Source: Dyella_B acidisoli (lineage in GTDB: Bacteria > Pseudomonadota > Gammaproteobacteria > Xanthomonadales > Rhodanobacteraceae). Taken from it: a stretch of 64,000 nucleotides of DNA. The notes beneath the pieces were generated by a model. It saw only the letters and a program-made list of their open reading frames with translations. It did not search any database and was not told the origin of the DNA. The stretch is taken from contig NZ_CP064031.1 of NCBI RefSeq assembly GCF_049532895.1, positions 1,240,001-1,304,000 on the forward strand. The letters are read 5' to 3'. Of the stretch, positions 8,115 to 17,046 are shown one piece after another. Made by a program: the position numbers and the translations under genes. Positions within the stretch are counted from its first letter, which is position 1. Every line of letters starts with the position of its first letter.

Positions 8115-8185
8115 TAGGTTGGCGTGCGGGTCCCAACATCCTGATATCACGTTGCATGGCGATGTTGGGGTTTGCCCCCAACCTA
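8115..8185. repeat. GTAG-type REP-like composite palindrome
   Basis: Outer arms TAGGTTGG (8115-8122) and CCAACCTA (8178-8185) enclose an inner pair, CCCAACATC and GATGTTGGGG. The form and the CCAACCTAC foot match the elements at 8775, 13713 and 25511. Confidence 0.6.
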
Positions 8186-8189
8186 CTAA

Positions 8190-8663
8190 CTATCCACGCG
8201 GCGAGCCGATCAACACGGGTGCTTTCGATTGCCTGCGCATCGCATCCAGCGTAACGACCAATTCGCGATAGCCATTCGCCAATTGCGCATAGAGCGTTGC
8301 ATACGCCTGTCGGGTGGCATCGGCTACGCCCAGGTACGCGCTGCGACCTACGGCGATGAAGTAATCCACACTCACTCGTCGCCGCTCCGCCAGGCCTGGA
8401 AACAGGCCGGCAACCAGCAAGCAACGATCGCCGACGTCGCGCAGTGCATCGGCGCGCGCGGTGCCGACCAGGTCCATGGCCAACAACCAATCCATGCCCT
8501 GCGTGCGCGTCAGCAGCAAATTGTCAGCCTGATAGCGTAGTAGCACGAACACCAGGTAGCTCTCGCTCGATTCATCGAGTCGTCGCCCGGTGCGTTCATA
8601 AGCTTCCTGCACCAACGATTGCCATACTTCCACTGGCGTGCCGTTTTTGAATGCTTCAAACAT
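8190..8663 (-). CDS. hypothetical protein
   Basis: A 157-residue soluble, largely helical protein with no signal peptide and no motif that I recognise. ATG 8663 is chosen because GGGGGAA lies upstream. An in-frame ATG at 8681 is less well placed. The sequence has an acidic-arginine helix (RTGRRLDESSESYLVFVLLRYQ) near the N-terminus and a helical C-terminal half rich in Ala and Leu. It is flanked on both sides by REP-like repeats, has no operon partner, and its stop abuts a REP-like element. Confidence 0.6.
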   Translation of the reverse strand: MFEAFKNGTPVEVWQSLVQEAYERTGRRLDESSESYLVFVLLRYQADNLLLTRTQGMDWLLAMDLVGTARADALRDVGDRCLLVAGLFPGLAERRRVSVDYFIAVGRSAYLGVADATRQAYATLYAQLANGYRELVVTLDAMRRQSKAPVLIGSPRG

Positions 8664-8774
8664 GTCGTTTCCCCCACGCACCTCCGACGCTTTCAGCGTA
8701 CTGCGCTGAGATAGCCACTGCTTGGCAGCCGGATACGGAGATTGCTAACACGTCCAAAGGGCCCACAACGGCCT

Positions 8775-8848
8775 GTAGGCTGGGATGGCAATCCCAGCAT
8801 CGCGATGTGTGCATGCATGGCAATGCTGGGATTGTCATCCCAGCCTAT
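8775..8848. repeat. GTAG-type REP-like composite palindrome
   Basis: GTAGGCTGGGATGGCAATCC begins a double hairpin. Each half is itself a small palindrome (GGGAT..ATCCC), and the outer arms GTAGGCTGGGAT and ATCCCAGCCTAT pair. The rest of the 8664-9086 intergenic stretch holds no gene that I can support. Confidence 0.65.
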
Positions 8849-9086
8849 GTATGGACTCGCCCCCTTCGTCAACCGCTTTTTTCATCCCCGAATGCCGGCT
8901 GCATCTATGTATGAGGCCTCACCAAGGTGGCAAGGTGTGCCACGGGCCATCATCGTGTGAGCTCGCGCTAGGCCGATTACGTGAAGACCTCAAGGGCCGG
9001 TAGGCTGGTAGGCTTGTCTGCGCGACGGTCTGACCTGGGTTCGAAGATATCCAGCAGCGGTTGAGCGATTCGCTCGGGGAAAAGCG

Positions 9087-10139
9087 TCAACACGACATAG
9101 CCGCCTCCGTGTGATAGTCACCCTCTTGGGTCAGCATGGCCCACACCACGCGCACGTTGTGGTTGGCCACGCGCACCGCCGCGCCTTTTGCACCATGGCG
9201 TTCTTGCCAGTGTCGGATGCGGCATGAGAGGGCATCGGTGGCGTCCTTACGCAGGTGTTGCACCAACGAATGAGCCCCTTCCATGAACAAGCTACGTAAA
9301 TACGCATCACCACGTCGACTCATCTTGCCCAGGTGGGTGCGTCCACCGGTGCTGTGCTGCTCGGGCACCACACCCAAATAGGCAGCGCAGTAGCGACTGT
9401 TCTTGAAGCGGGCCGGATCGAGCCCTTTGCCAACGATCGCGGTGGCGGTGATCGGGCCGATACCCGGAATCGTGCACAAACGCCGAGCCGTTGCATCACT
9501 GCGAACCCGTGCCTTCAGGCATTCGGCGACCTTGTCGATACGTGCGCTCAGGCTGTGCCATTCGCTCACCCACTCCTCGACCAGCCCTCTCACGGCATCC
9601 GGTACGGGGCACGCTCCACGCAAGACCTGATCGGCCAGCGCGTTCAGTGCGGTGGCTCCGCGTCCGGCCGCCCAACCTTGCTCCAGTAGCACGCTGCGCA
9701 ACTGGTTGCACACCCGCGTGCGTCGGCTCACCCAGCCTGCACGTGCCCGGTGCTGCGCTTGCAGGGCCAACTGCTCCACCGTCTTGACCGGCACCGCGTG
9801 AATGTCGCCATCGTGCATAGCACGCAAGATGGCGCGCGCATCATTGAGGTCGTTCTTCATGCGATGGCCGTGTGCCTTCACGCTGTTGGCCGGCAGAACC
9901 TTCACGCGGATGCCACGCGCCAGCAAACGACGGGCCCACGCTTGGGCACCTGGGCCGGTTTCCATGCCCACGCACATCGGCGCATTCAGTCGATCAAGGA
10001 AGCTTTCAAAGGCTTTGCGCGAACCAATGCGCCGGTGCCAGCACTCTTGTCCGAACCGATCGGCCGCCACAACTTCGAACACATGCTTGGCCAGATCGAT
10101 GGCCAACTCAGCCGCTTCATTGGGAGTACGCTGTTTCAT
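9087..10139 (-). CDS. IS110 family transposase
   Basis: A 350-residue transposase. The N-terminal DEDD RuvC-like domain shows AIDLAKHVFEV (first Asp), METGPGAQ (Glu) and KNDLNDARAI (Asp pair). The C-terminal Transposase_20 domain has CTIPGIGPITATAIVG and TGGRTHLGKMSRRGDAYLRSL. IS110 enzymes are the RNA-guided (bridge RNA) recombinases. ATG 10139 with AGGGCGAG upstream is preferred over the longer frame from 10187. The reading frame is intact, so the element may be active. I could not place the exact IS ends. Confidence 0.92.
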   Translation of the reverse strand: MKQRTPNEAAELAIDLAKHVFEVVAADRFGQECWHRRIGSRKAFESFLDRLNAPMCVGMETGPGAQAWARRLLARGIRVKVLPANSVKAHGHRMKNDLNDARAILRAMHDGDIHAVPVKTVEQLALQAQHRARAGWVSRRTRVCNQLRSVLLEQGWAAGRGATALNALADQVLRGACPVPDAVRGLVEEWVSEWHSLSARIDKVAECLKARVRSDATARRLCTIPGIGPITATAIVGKGLDPARFKNSRYCAAYLGVVPEQHSTGGRTHLGKMSRRGDAYLRSLFMEGAHSLVQHLRKDATDALSCRIRHWQERHGAKGAAVRVANHNVRVVWAMLTQEGDYHTEAAMSC

Positions 10140-10331
10140 GGACTCGCCCTCGCTCGTTACAGAACGGTGGATAGTTTTACTCTCCACCGCTGGCCCATGA
10201 GGCCTTATTTAGCGCGGGGGCGAGTCCATGTAATTATGTGATCGATGACATGCGTCGTCGTAATGATGGCGAGCGGGTATTAATCGATACAAAGTCCAGG
10301 CGCTGACCGCCCTACAAAAAAACGTGATCTG
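10137..10331 (-). other. IS110 upstream non-coding end, candidate bridge-RNA region
   Basis: This non-coding stretch upstream of the transposase contains a perfect 13-bp inverted repeat (CATGGACTCGCCC at 10137-10149 and its complement at 10218-10230). Inside it is a hairpin, CGGTGGA (10165-10171) with TCCACCG (10183-10189). In the IS110 group the guide RNA is encoded between the element end and the transposase start, so this is where it would lie. The outer boundary is a guess. Confidence 0.4.
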
Positions 10332-10887
10332 TTTGGCAGTCAAATAAGGACGTCAATTGTCTTATTAGGCCAACTTTTTCGAGCTGAAAAAAGGTTGAAA
10401 AAAAGAGGCTATGCGATTGAACCAATTACGCGAAAACGCAAGGTTTTGCGTGCCGTTTGTATCACGTTTCCTACACATATCCCTCTGCATTCTCGAATGA
10501 ACCGAGCGAGCAACTCGACTCGGCGAGGGGGCCATTGAAGATGCGGGGAGACGCAATGCGAATGCGCCTTTAGGGTCTGCGGGGAGTCTTGAGTCAAATC
10601 ACTTTTTTCAGCTGCGCTGATTACAGCGCGGTAGGTGGAATGTTCGCGCCAAAAACAATGCCATTACGAACAATGCGCCGGACAGGTAGGGAAAGTATCT
10701 GCTCGGACGTCAAGCTTTAGGTGGGGAAATCGGTAACGCAACTGCGCGTTATGTCGTTTGTGTAGAGCCTCCTCTGGAGAGAGGCTGATCGTTGTTTTGC
10801 ACGGATGCTTTTTGCTGGTGCTGTATCTCGGCTTTCGGATGGTCCGGAGTCGAATTTAATTGCCAATTTGTTTCTGGGGAGAATCAA
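10332..10887 (+). promoter_or_regulatory. long 5' region of secreted protein gene
   Basis: No gene that I can support lies here. The stretch is AT-richer than its surroundings, with A-runs near 10385-10405 and a small hairpin, CGCAA and TTGCG, near 10437-10450. It probably holds the promoter and leader of the gene starting at 10888, but I cannot point to a confident -35/-10 pair. Confidence 0.3.
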
Positions 10888-11928
10888 ATGCAATCGAAGC
10901 TCAAGTTTGCTCTTTTGGCCGGTCTTATCAGTGCTGTCTGCGTTCCCGCTGCGTTTGCGGCGCAGACTGATGAACAAGTGGGTCCTATCGGGGAGCTGGC
11001 ACGTCAGGTTTGGCGTGAAAACATGGCGCAAGTACCCACCCCAGCGGCAGGCTGCTTCCATGCCGTGTATCCAAGCAACGCCTGGCTACAGGTGTCGTGC
11101 AAACAGTTGTCGCAGCAACACACCCATACACTGCCGGCCAAAATCAAGCAGAGCCATTTGCTGCCGGAAACGGCAGGCAACGGCAACGACTATGTGCTGC
11201 AGTCGCCGGGCTCGACGCTCATCAAGAGCACCACCGGCAGCTTCCCGTCGGTGACGGGCGTGACGTCCGAAACGGGCGTGGGCGTGCCCGCTTACGGTGA
11301 TGGTGGAATTCTGGGGGCGAACGAATATTCGCTGCAGATCAACTCGCAGTTCACCTCGACCACGTCGGCGTGCAAGAGCCACTCCGGTTGCACCGTGTGG
11401 CAACAGGCTGTGTATGCACCGGATTACGAGACGCAGGGTTCGGCCGCGGTGTTCTTCCAATACTGGCTGATCGGCTATGGCGGCAGCAGCTGCCCGAGCG
11501 GTTGGGGTAGCGACGGTTCTGGCGATTGCTATCGGAACAGCAATTACGTTACCGCACCCGACGTACCTGCCACCCAGCTTGGCAGTGTGAAGATTGCAGC
11601 TACGGCGACCTCCGGTGGCAACGACACCGTGACCTACACCTACGGCAGCAACGCCTACAGCGTCAGCGGCAAGGACAGCGTGGTCTACCTGGCGACCGTC
11701 TGGAAGCAGTCGGAATTCAACGTGGTAGGCAATGCGGGCGGCTCGGAAGCCGACTTCAATAGTGGTTCTTCGATCACTGTGAAGATCGCCGCCACCTACG
11801 GTTCCACCACCGCACCGTCTTGCATCGCCAATGACGGTAGCACGGGTGAAAGCAATAACTTGAACCTGGGCAGCTGCACTGCTGTTGGTGGTTCGGCGCC
11901 GTACATCCAGTTCACCGAGTCGAACTGA
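10888..11928 (+). CDS. secreted protein of unknown function
   Basis: A 346-residue protein with a clear Sec signal peptide (MQSKLKFALLAGLISAVCVPAAFAA, cleavage near residue 25). The mature part is rich in Ser, Thr, Gly and Asn, with several Cys (for example ACKSHSGCTVW and CPSGWGSDGSGDC) that could form disulfides. GGGGAGA lies upstream of ATG 10888. An in-frame ATG at 10792 would bury the signal. It is monocistronic with a strong terminator. The composition suggests a beta-rich extracellular protein. No catalytic motif seen. Confidence 0.8.
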   Translation: MQSKLKFALLAGLISAVCVPAAFAAQTDEQVGPIGELARQVWRENMAQVPTPAAGCFHAVYPSNAWLQVSCKQLSQQHTHTLPAKIKQSHLLPETAGNGNDYVLQSPGSTLIKSTTGSFPSVTGVTSETGVGVPAYGDGGILGANEYSLQINSQFTSTTSACKSHSGCTVWQQAVYAPDYETQGSAAVFFQYWLIGYGGSSCPSGWGSDGSGDCYRNSNYVTAPDVPATQLGSVKIAATATSGGNDTVTYTYGSNAYSVSGKDSVVYLATVWKQSEFNVVGNAGGSEADFNSGSSITVKIAATYGSTTAPSCIANDGSTGESNNLNLGSCTAVGGSAPYIQFTESN

Positions 11929-11947
11929 GCGGCGGATTTTCCATCGC

Positions 11948-11982
11948 AAAAAAAGCCGAGGGAGAGATCCCTCGGCTTTTTC
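11948..11982 (+). terminator. rho-independent terminator
   Basis: AAGCCGAGGGA pairs with TCCCTCGGCTT around a GAGA loop and is followed by TTTTT. It lies 20 bases after the stop of the secreted-protein gene. Confidence 0.9.
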
Positions 11983-12435
11983 GTGGATGGATGCGAGCCC
12001 GGGCGTCGCCATCTTAAGCATCGCGACTATTTAGCGTTGCAGTGCAATAGGGGATGTTGGATCGATTTAATCATCTGCTGTTTTTAGTTGCTGCAATGCG
12101 CAAGAAACAACTGAAAATGAGGCGATAAAGGGAGTCAGTGGATTTTCGCGCATGCTGAGCGCGTTCGAATCTATTCATGCAGGTGACGCAATACGGTCAC
12201 TTCGCCCCCGCTCAATAGCCTTTATTGCGGCACAGCTGGCCCTAATGCGGGAGTCGGCTGGCTGTTCGGCATTAAAGAATTTGCGATATATGCCGATCTC
12301 ACTGCAGGTATCAAGCATGTGGGCACGCTCATTGCATGAACCGAGGCCATGCACGGCCGGATAAGGACGTCGCTAAACCCATGTCTTGGTGTGATGTATT
12401 TCGTATGAGGTTCCCCGCAAGCGTGGGGCGAGTGA
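11983..12435. other. intergenic stretch without a supported gene
   Basis: About 450 bases between the terminator and the diguanylate cyclase. It is AT-richer than average. A 70-codon open frame at 12152-12364 has no Shine-Dalgarno sequence and no recognisable product. I see no repeat. Confidence 0.4.
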
Positions 12436-13701
12436 ATGTCCTGGAAAGAACTCCCCGATCTGCTGGCGGTTGGACTGCTGATCTACGCGTTCATAACCGT
12501 GTCGCGTCCCGCAGGCAGTATGACGACGCGTTTGTGGCTGGCAGGATGGATTTGCGTCGAAGTGCATTTCGCCGCTTATTCGTTTCTTGATGTTCCCGGT
12601 GCAGGCGGAGTGCTCGCGGATATCGTCGGCACGGCGTCCCTGGTGTGGTGTGCGGAGCTTTTTTGCTGGTCGCTGGATTCCCGGCCCCGCGATTGGGGGA
12701 GCCGTTTGCTATACGGGGCAACGGCATTCGTCTACACGCTATATTTCGCGCTGGCATCATTGCCTGCGCTACCACCAGAACCCATCATGGAAGTAGCGGC
12801 CGGCCTGTTTGCATTGGTGCCGTTGATCATCGTCCTCGCAACGCCACACGCCGAACGACCGGCAAGCCGGTGGATTTCCGTGGTGCTCAATGCCTCGCTT
12901 GCCGCAGCTTTGCTTCACTGGCAGTTCTCCAAACATGGCGCCGACCTGATGTTCGTGCTGCCATTGTTCGTGGCCTATTTCACCTGCACCCTGAAGTTTG
13001 GATTTTCGGATCAGCGCAAGACGGGCGGGTTCGTAGTGACTTCACTGGGTTTGCTGGCCTGGTCGATGGTATTTCCACTCGGCATGGTGTTCGACGTGTT
13101 CTGGCCTACGGTGCAGGTTGGCGCAGAAGTGTGGAATTTGCCCAAATACCTGGTGGCCGTAGGCATGATCCTGTTGCTGCTGGAAGGGCAGTTGAAACGC
13201 AATCAGCACCTTGCCCAGCACGATGCGCTGACCGGCCTGCCCAATCGTCGCCTGTTTCAGGATCGCATCAGTCGCGCCATGGAGCGTGCCCGTCAACGCA
13301 ACGCATGCATGGCCATGCTGGCTATCGATCTGGATGGCTTCAAGCAGGTGAATGACACCATGGGCCATCACGTGGGCGACGAGGTACTGCAGCAAGTCGC
13401 GCGCCTGTTCATTGCGCGCTTGCGTCGCGTCGATACCTTGGCACGAACCGGCGGCGACGAATTTTCGGTGGTGCTTGAAGGCCCCATCACGCGCCATGAA
13501 GCGGCCAGCGTTGCCGGTGCCTTGCGGCAATTGCTGGAGACGCCGCTGACCGTCGCAGGGCAGACCATGCAGGTTGGTGCAAGCATCGGCCTGGCCGTGT
13601 TTCCGGATGATGCGCAGACACCGGATAGCCTATGCATCCTCGCGGATGGCCGGATGTACACGGCCAAGCGCAATGGCGGTGGCGCCGTGCAGTCGAACTG
13701 A
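12436..13701 (+). CDS. membrane-bound diguanylate cyclase (GGDEF)
   Basis: A 421-residue protein. The N-terminal half (residues 1-245) has about eight hydrophobic segments and no known sensor domain. The C-terminal GGDEF domain starts at HDALTGLPNRRLFQDR and carries ARTGGDEFSVVLEG, the intact catalytic motif. RRVD sits five residues before GGDEF, forming the RxxD inhibitory site, so c-di-GMP feedback is expected. It makes c-di-GMP from GTP at the inner membrane. It is monocistronic. The input signal is unknown. Confidence 0.92.
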   Translation: MSWKELPDLLAVGLLIYAFITVSRPAGSMTTRLWLAGWICVEVHFAAYSFLDVPGAGGVLADIVGTASLVWCAELFCWSLDSRPRDWGSRLLYGATAFVYTLYFALASLPALPPEPIMEVAAGLFALVPLIIVLATPHAERPASRWISVVLNASLAAALLHWQFSKHGADLMFVLPLFVAYFTCTLKFGFSDQRKTGGFVVTSLGLLAWSMVFPLGMVFDVFWPTVQVGAEVWNLPKYLVAVGMILLLLEGQLKRNQHLAQHDALTGLPNRRLFQDRISRAMERARQRNACMAMLAIDLDGFKQVNDTMGHHVGDEVLQQVARLFIARLRRVDTLARTGGDEFSVVLEGPITRHEAASVAGALRQLLETPLTVAGQTMQVGASIGLAVFPDDAQTPDSLCILADGRMYTAKRNGGGAVQSN

Positions 13702-13712
13702 CTGGCAAGCGT

Positions 13713-13740
13713 GTAGGTCGGGGTGCAAATCCCAACCTAC
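13713..13740. repeat. GTAG-type REP-like hairpin
   Basis: GTAGGTCGGG pairs with CCCAACCTAC around GTGCAAAT, with one mismatch. It lies between the convergent diguanylate cyclase and cupin genes and may also act as a terminator. Confidence 0.65.
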
Positions 13741-13743
13741 AAC

Positions 13744-14109
13744 TTAAGCTAGTTGTTCATCGAGGCTGCGGGTTTGCGGCGTGATCTCATCACCCGTGTG
13801 CTTGGTCGATGCAGGTTCGATCAGCATGATCCAGCATTCTTCTTCAGCGATGGGGTTGTGTCGAATACCGCGCGGCACCGTGAAGAATTCACCTTCGCGA
13901 AGATCGATGGTCTGCTGTTCCAGTTCGATACGCATATGGCCTTTCACGACGTAGAACAGTTCGTCTTCGGCATCGTGCGCGTGCCATACCAGGTGGCCTT
14001 TGAGTTTCGCTACTTTCAGTAATTGATCGTTGACACGGCCGATCACTTTCGGCGACCAGTAGTCGGTGACGCGGTCGAAGGCTTGCAGCAAGTTATGGGG
14101 TTGGAACAT
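13744..14109 (-). CDS. single-domain cupin protein
   Basis: A 121-residue cupin. Motif 1 is GHLVWHAHDAEDELFYVVKGHMRIEL (HxH...E) and motif 2 is FFTVPRGIRHNPIAEEE (P-x-G-x2-H), giving the His/His/Glu/His metal-binding set. ATG 14109 (MFQPHNLLQAF) is chosen because an upstream ATG at 14160 has no Shine-Dalgarno sequence and adds 17 unrelated residues. Small cupins of this kind are of unknown or varied function. It is monocistronic and convergent with the diguanylate cyclase. Confidence 0.85.
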   Translation of the reverse strand: MFQPHNLLQAFDRVTDYWSPKVIGRVNDQLLKVAKLKGHLVWHAHDAEDELFYVVKGHMRIELEQQTIDLREGEFFTVPRGIRHNPIAEEECWIMLIEPASTKHTGDEITPQTRSLDEQLA

Positions 14110-14183
14110 GGGGGCTGCCTGCTCAGGTAGGTGCTGTGGATTATCCCACCTGATTAGCATCGAGTTTCATGCTGGCCGGTATC

Positions 14184-14311
14184 TGCTCCCTCTCCTACGT
14201 GTAGTAGGGGAGGGTTGGGGTGGGGTGAAAGCAACCTCGCGTTGAATTCGATGGATGCTGCAAGCTCGAACAACCCCACCCTAACCCTCCCCTGCAAGCA
14301 GGGGAGGGGAC
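14184..14311. repeat. dispersed G/C-tract palindromic repeat (family B)
   Basis: GGGGAGGGTTGGGGTGGGGT near 14207 pairs, with one mismatch, with its complement near 14270-14292. The right end carries a perfect small hairpin, CCCCTGCAAGCAGGGG. Related elements lie at 42122-42231 and 55391-55533. This is a BIME-like intergenic element upstream of the ygiB-like gene. Confidence 0.7.
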
Positions 14312-14396
14312 TATATGCCGCGTAATTGAGATATGACGCTAATCAAGCTTTTTTTGAATTACCATTTGCCAATCTCAATGCCTATCAGGGGAAGGC

Positions 14397-14927
14397 ATGA
14401 AACGCTCCAGGAAGGTATCGCTCATGGTCATGGGATTGACGCCGCTGTTCCTCACAGCGTGCGATGACGCGCAAAAGAGCCAGCAGTCGTTTACCACGCT
14501 GGGCAACTGCACCGAAGCGGGTGTGCCGGAATCCAGTTGCGATGCGGCACTTACGCAAGCCATTGCGGAGGCGCCCAAGGTCGCACCGCACTATGCCACG
14601 CACGACCAATGTGCACAGGATTACAGCGAAGATGCCTGCCAGGAAAATATGGCCGTGGAAGGCAGTCCCGTCTGGAGCCCGGCCATGAACGGCTTCCTGA
14701 TCGGGCGTGTCATCCATGGTGGCAACACCTCCTACTATCCGGCTGGCCCGATATTCCGTAAGCGCGATGACACGGATTATTCGCCGCACTATGGCCACGT
14801 TTACTCAGGCGGTGCCGGCGGCTGGCGTTCCACTTCATCCTCCGAAGCGGTCGGTGAAGGCGACACGGTTGGGCGTGGTGGTTTTGGTGGGGAAGGCGGT
14901 GAGGGTGGTCACGGCGGTGGTGAATGA
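14397..14927 (+). CDS. ygiB: DUF1190 lipoprotein (YgiB-like)
   Basis: A 176-residue lipoprotein with a signal ending in LFLTAC (lipobox Cys 22) and the DUF1190 pattern of spaced cysteines (GNCTEAGVPESSC, DQCAQDYSEDAC). The C-terminus is a glycine-rich low-complexity tail (GGFGGEGGEGGHGGG). YgiB and YgiC are encoded as a conserved pair, as here, with ygiC starting 19 bases downstream. The pair's function is not settled. A role in envelope physiology is suggested for the family. Confidence 0.85.
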   Translation: MKRSRKVSLMVMGLTPLFLTACDDAQKSQQSFTTLGNCTEAGVPESSCDAALTQAIAEAPKVAPHYATHDQCAQDYSEDACQENMAVEGSPVWSPAMNGFLIGRVIHGGNTSYYPAGPIFRKRDDTDYSPHYGHVYSGGAGGWRSTSSSEAVGEGDTVGRGGFGGEGGEGGHGGGE

Positions 14928-14946
14928 AGCAGAGCATTTTTAAGCC

Positions 14947-16107
14947 GTGAGACGCGTCGTCGTTGATCCACGACCGGATTGGCAAGTAACCGCCGCGCGC
15001 TATGGCTTCCGGTTCCACTCCGTTAACGGCGAGCCTTATTGGGACGAGTCGGCGTACTACGCCTTCACGCTGCAGCAGATCGAGCGCGATATCGAAGCGC
15101 CCACGGGCGAGCTGCATCAAATGGCGATGTCGCTGATAAGCGAGATTGTTGCAAGCGAAGCCTTGATGACGAAGCTGGCGATTCCCGCACCTTATTGGGA
15201 TTGGATCGCCGAATCATGGCGTCATCGTCAGCCGCATCTGTACGGCCGCATGGATCTGGTCTACGAAGGCAATGGCCCGGTCAAGCTTTACGAGCTTAAT
15301 TACGACACGCCGACATCCGTCTACGAAGCGGCGTTCTTTCAATGGATATGGCTGGAAGAGCAACAGCAGCGCGGCGTACTTTCGCAGCAGGCGGATCAAT
15401 ACAACCAGTTGCAGGAGCTGCTGATTCTCGCTTTTGCCACGATCGGCAAATCGTTGCGCCGGCCGTTCTATTTCACAGCCGTGCGCAACAGCCTGGAGGA
15501 TCAGGGCACGATTGAATATTTGCGCGATTGCGCGATCCAAGCTGGCGTGCATGCTGAGATGATCGCGATCGAGGATATCGGCCTTTCGCGCAAGGGCAGC
15601 TTCACCGATCTGCAAGACAAGGTGATCGGTACGTTATTCAAGCTCTATCCGCTCGAGCATTTGTTCACCGATCAATATGGGTCCTATTTGCCTCGCTCCG
15701 GTTTGCAACTGATCGAGCCACCATGGAAGGCCGTGTTGAGCAATAAAGGCATCATGCCGTTGCTGTGGGGGCGCCATCCCGATCATCCCTATTTGCTGCC
15801 GGCATTCTTCGATGAAGCGCCCACCGAACCGCTTCCGCCAGGATGGGTGAGAAAGCCGCTGTTCTCACGCGAAGGGGCGAACGTGCAGATCACGTTGCCC
15901 GATGGCGAATGCATCAGCTCACCGGGGCGATATACGCAATGTCCCGTCATTCGCCAGGCATTTCATCCGCTTCCACGTTTCGAAGGCGGCTATCCCTTGA
16001 TAGGAAGCTGGGTAGTGGGTGACACGCCGGCGGGGATGGGAATTCGTGAGGACGCTACGCTGATCACGCGAGATACGTCGCGTTTTGTGCCGCATGTGAT
16101 TGAGTGA
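14947..16107 (+). CDS. ygiC: glutathionylspermidine synthase family ATP-grasp protein (YgiC-like)
   Basis: A 386-residue member of the GSP_synth family (ATP-grasp ligase). Visible family features are LVYEGNGPVKLYELNYDTPTS near residue 105, KPLFSREGANVQ near 305 and GGYPLIGSWVVGD near the C-terminus. It lacks the amidase half of E. coli Gss, as YgiC does. ATP-grasp ligases join a carboxylate to an amine. The natural substrate of YgiC is not known. The start is GTG 14947 with only a weak ribosome site. It follows the DUF1190 lipoprotein gene by 19 bases, which supports one operon. Confidence 0.87.
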   Translation: MRRVVVDPRPDWQVTAARYGFRFHSVNGEPYWDESAYYAFTLQQIERDIEAPTGELHQMAMSLISEIVASEALMTKLAIPAPYWDWIAESWRHRQPHLYGRMDLVYEGNGPVKLYELNYDTPTSVYEAAFFQWIWLEEQQQRGVLSQQADQYNQLQELLILAFATIGKSLRRPFYFTAVRNSLEDQGTIEYLRDCAIQAGVHAEMIAIEDIGLSRKGSFTDLQDKVIGTLFKLYPLEHLFTDQYGSYLPRSGLQLIEPPWKAVLSNKGIMPLLWGRHPDHPYLLPAFFDEAPTEPLPPGWVRKPLFSREGANVQITLPDGECISSPGRYTQCPVIRQAFHPLPRFEGGYPLIGSWVVGDTPAGMGIREDATLITRDTSRFVPHVIE

Positions 16108-16144
16108 AGTCGGCCGAGGGTTGGTTGCGACGCAAACCTTGTAG

Positions 16145-16188
16145 TACCTCATCGTCATTCCGGCCTGCGCCGGAATGACGATGAGGTA
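16145..16188. terminator. bidirectional terminator / REP-like hairpin
   Basis: A perfect 20-bp stem with a CTGC loop (16145-16164 and 16169-16188, core CGTCATTCCGGC). It lies between the convergent ygiC-like gene and the secreted-protein gene at 16245. Confidence 0.75.
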
Positions 16189-16244
16189 ACTTGAAGCGAT
16201 CTGTTCTTTAACTGCTTTCGTCCTAAATAGATGCAAAACTCGAG

Positions 16245-16955
16245 CTACTGAACCGTCAGATAGTAAGTAAACGTATTGGTCATCCCCATATTGTTGGTAG
16301 CCGTGCGCACAATCGTGTGCTGTCCAGGTGACAGCGCCTTGAACATCAGGAAATAGCCGTTGGTGACGACCGGTTGATACGAGCCGGTAATGCACGAATC
16401 AAACGTGGATTGCAGGCTGAGATCGCCTTTGACCGCATTCAGGCTATCGGAGATGTAGTGGTATTTCAGAACGTCGCGGATCGGCTTGCCGTCGAGCGTC
16501 ACGTTGACGCTCATCATCATCATGTAGGTACCGCTGTCCTGATAGAGGAAATCGTAGAGCGATTGCCCCGGTGCCGGACCGAAGTTCGGATTCGGGCATG
16601 GCCATGTGTCGGCAACCCAAGCGATCTGGAACAGAATCGCCTTGTCATGGGGGATGGTGCAGGAGCGCGTGTAGCTGCCAGGATTCATGGCGAAAATCGG
16701 CGCGATGTACCAGACCGGGCCTTGCTGGCCCACGGCGCAATACTGGCCTGTGGGATCGAAGTAGGGATTCTGGCTGTAGGGCTGCGCATACAGCCATTGC
16801 ATCGATAGATTTGCCCAGCCGTTGATGGTGCGATCGAACGGATGCGACCACTTCGGATAGACGGGTGAGCCCTCGTCGTCAGGCCATGCTTGGGCGGCGG
16901 TAACCACGGCGAGGGTGCAGCAGGCTGCCAAGCATGCGTAGAGCTTCTTGCGCAT
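16245..16955 (-). CDS. secreted protein of unknown function
   Basis: A 236-residue protein with a Sec signal (MRKKLYACLAACCTLAVVTAAQA). The mature part contains NGWANLSMQWLYAQPY, YCAVGQQGPVWYIAP and a C-terminal SPGQHTIVRTATNNMGMTNTF segment that looks like a beta-sandwich strand pattern. Paired cysteines (for example SCTIPHD and WPCPNPNFG) suggest a disulfide-stabilised periplasmic or extracellular protein. It is divergent from the AraC regulator at 17189. The 17-bp direct repeats between them suggest control by that regulator. No catalytic motif recognised. Confidence 0.75.
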   Translation of the reverse strand: MRKKLYACLAACCTLAVVTAAQAWPDDEGSPVYPKWSHPFDRTINGWANLSMQWLYAQPYSQNPYFDPTGQYCAVGQQGPVWYIAPIFAMNPGSYTRSCTIPHDKAILFQIAWVADTWPCPNPNFGPAPGQSLYDFLYQDSGTYMMMMSVNVTLDGKPIRDVLKYHYISDSLNAVKGDLSLQSTFDSCITGSYQPVVTNGYFLMFKALSPGQHTIVRTATNNMGMTNTFTYYLTVQ

Positions 16956-17046
16956 AGATCCTCCATCTGGCGTGAAGTGCTATACAGCGGTGGGGGAGGC
17001 CGGAGCCTCTCGGGGAGTCTTGAGCCTGGCGCATGTCTGCGTTGCG

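Noticed and set aside
9001..9086. tRNA-like GGTTCGAA near 9039
   Set aside because: No acceptor, D or anticodon stems can be built around it. A single T-loop-like octamer is not enough.
11086..12021. 311-codon open frame on the minus strand
   Set aside because: It is antisense to the secreted protein gene and runs through its terminator. Composition is arginine-rich without motifs.
12152..12364. 70-codon frame in the gap before the diguanylate cyclase
   Set aside because: No Shine-Dalgarno sequence, no hydrophobic or domain pattern, and no homologue that I recognise.
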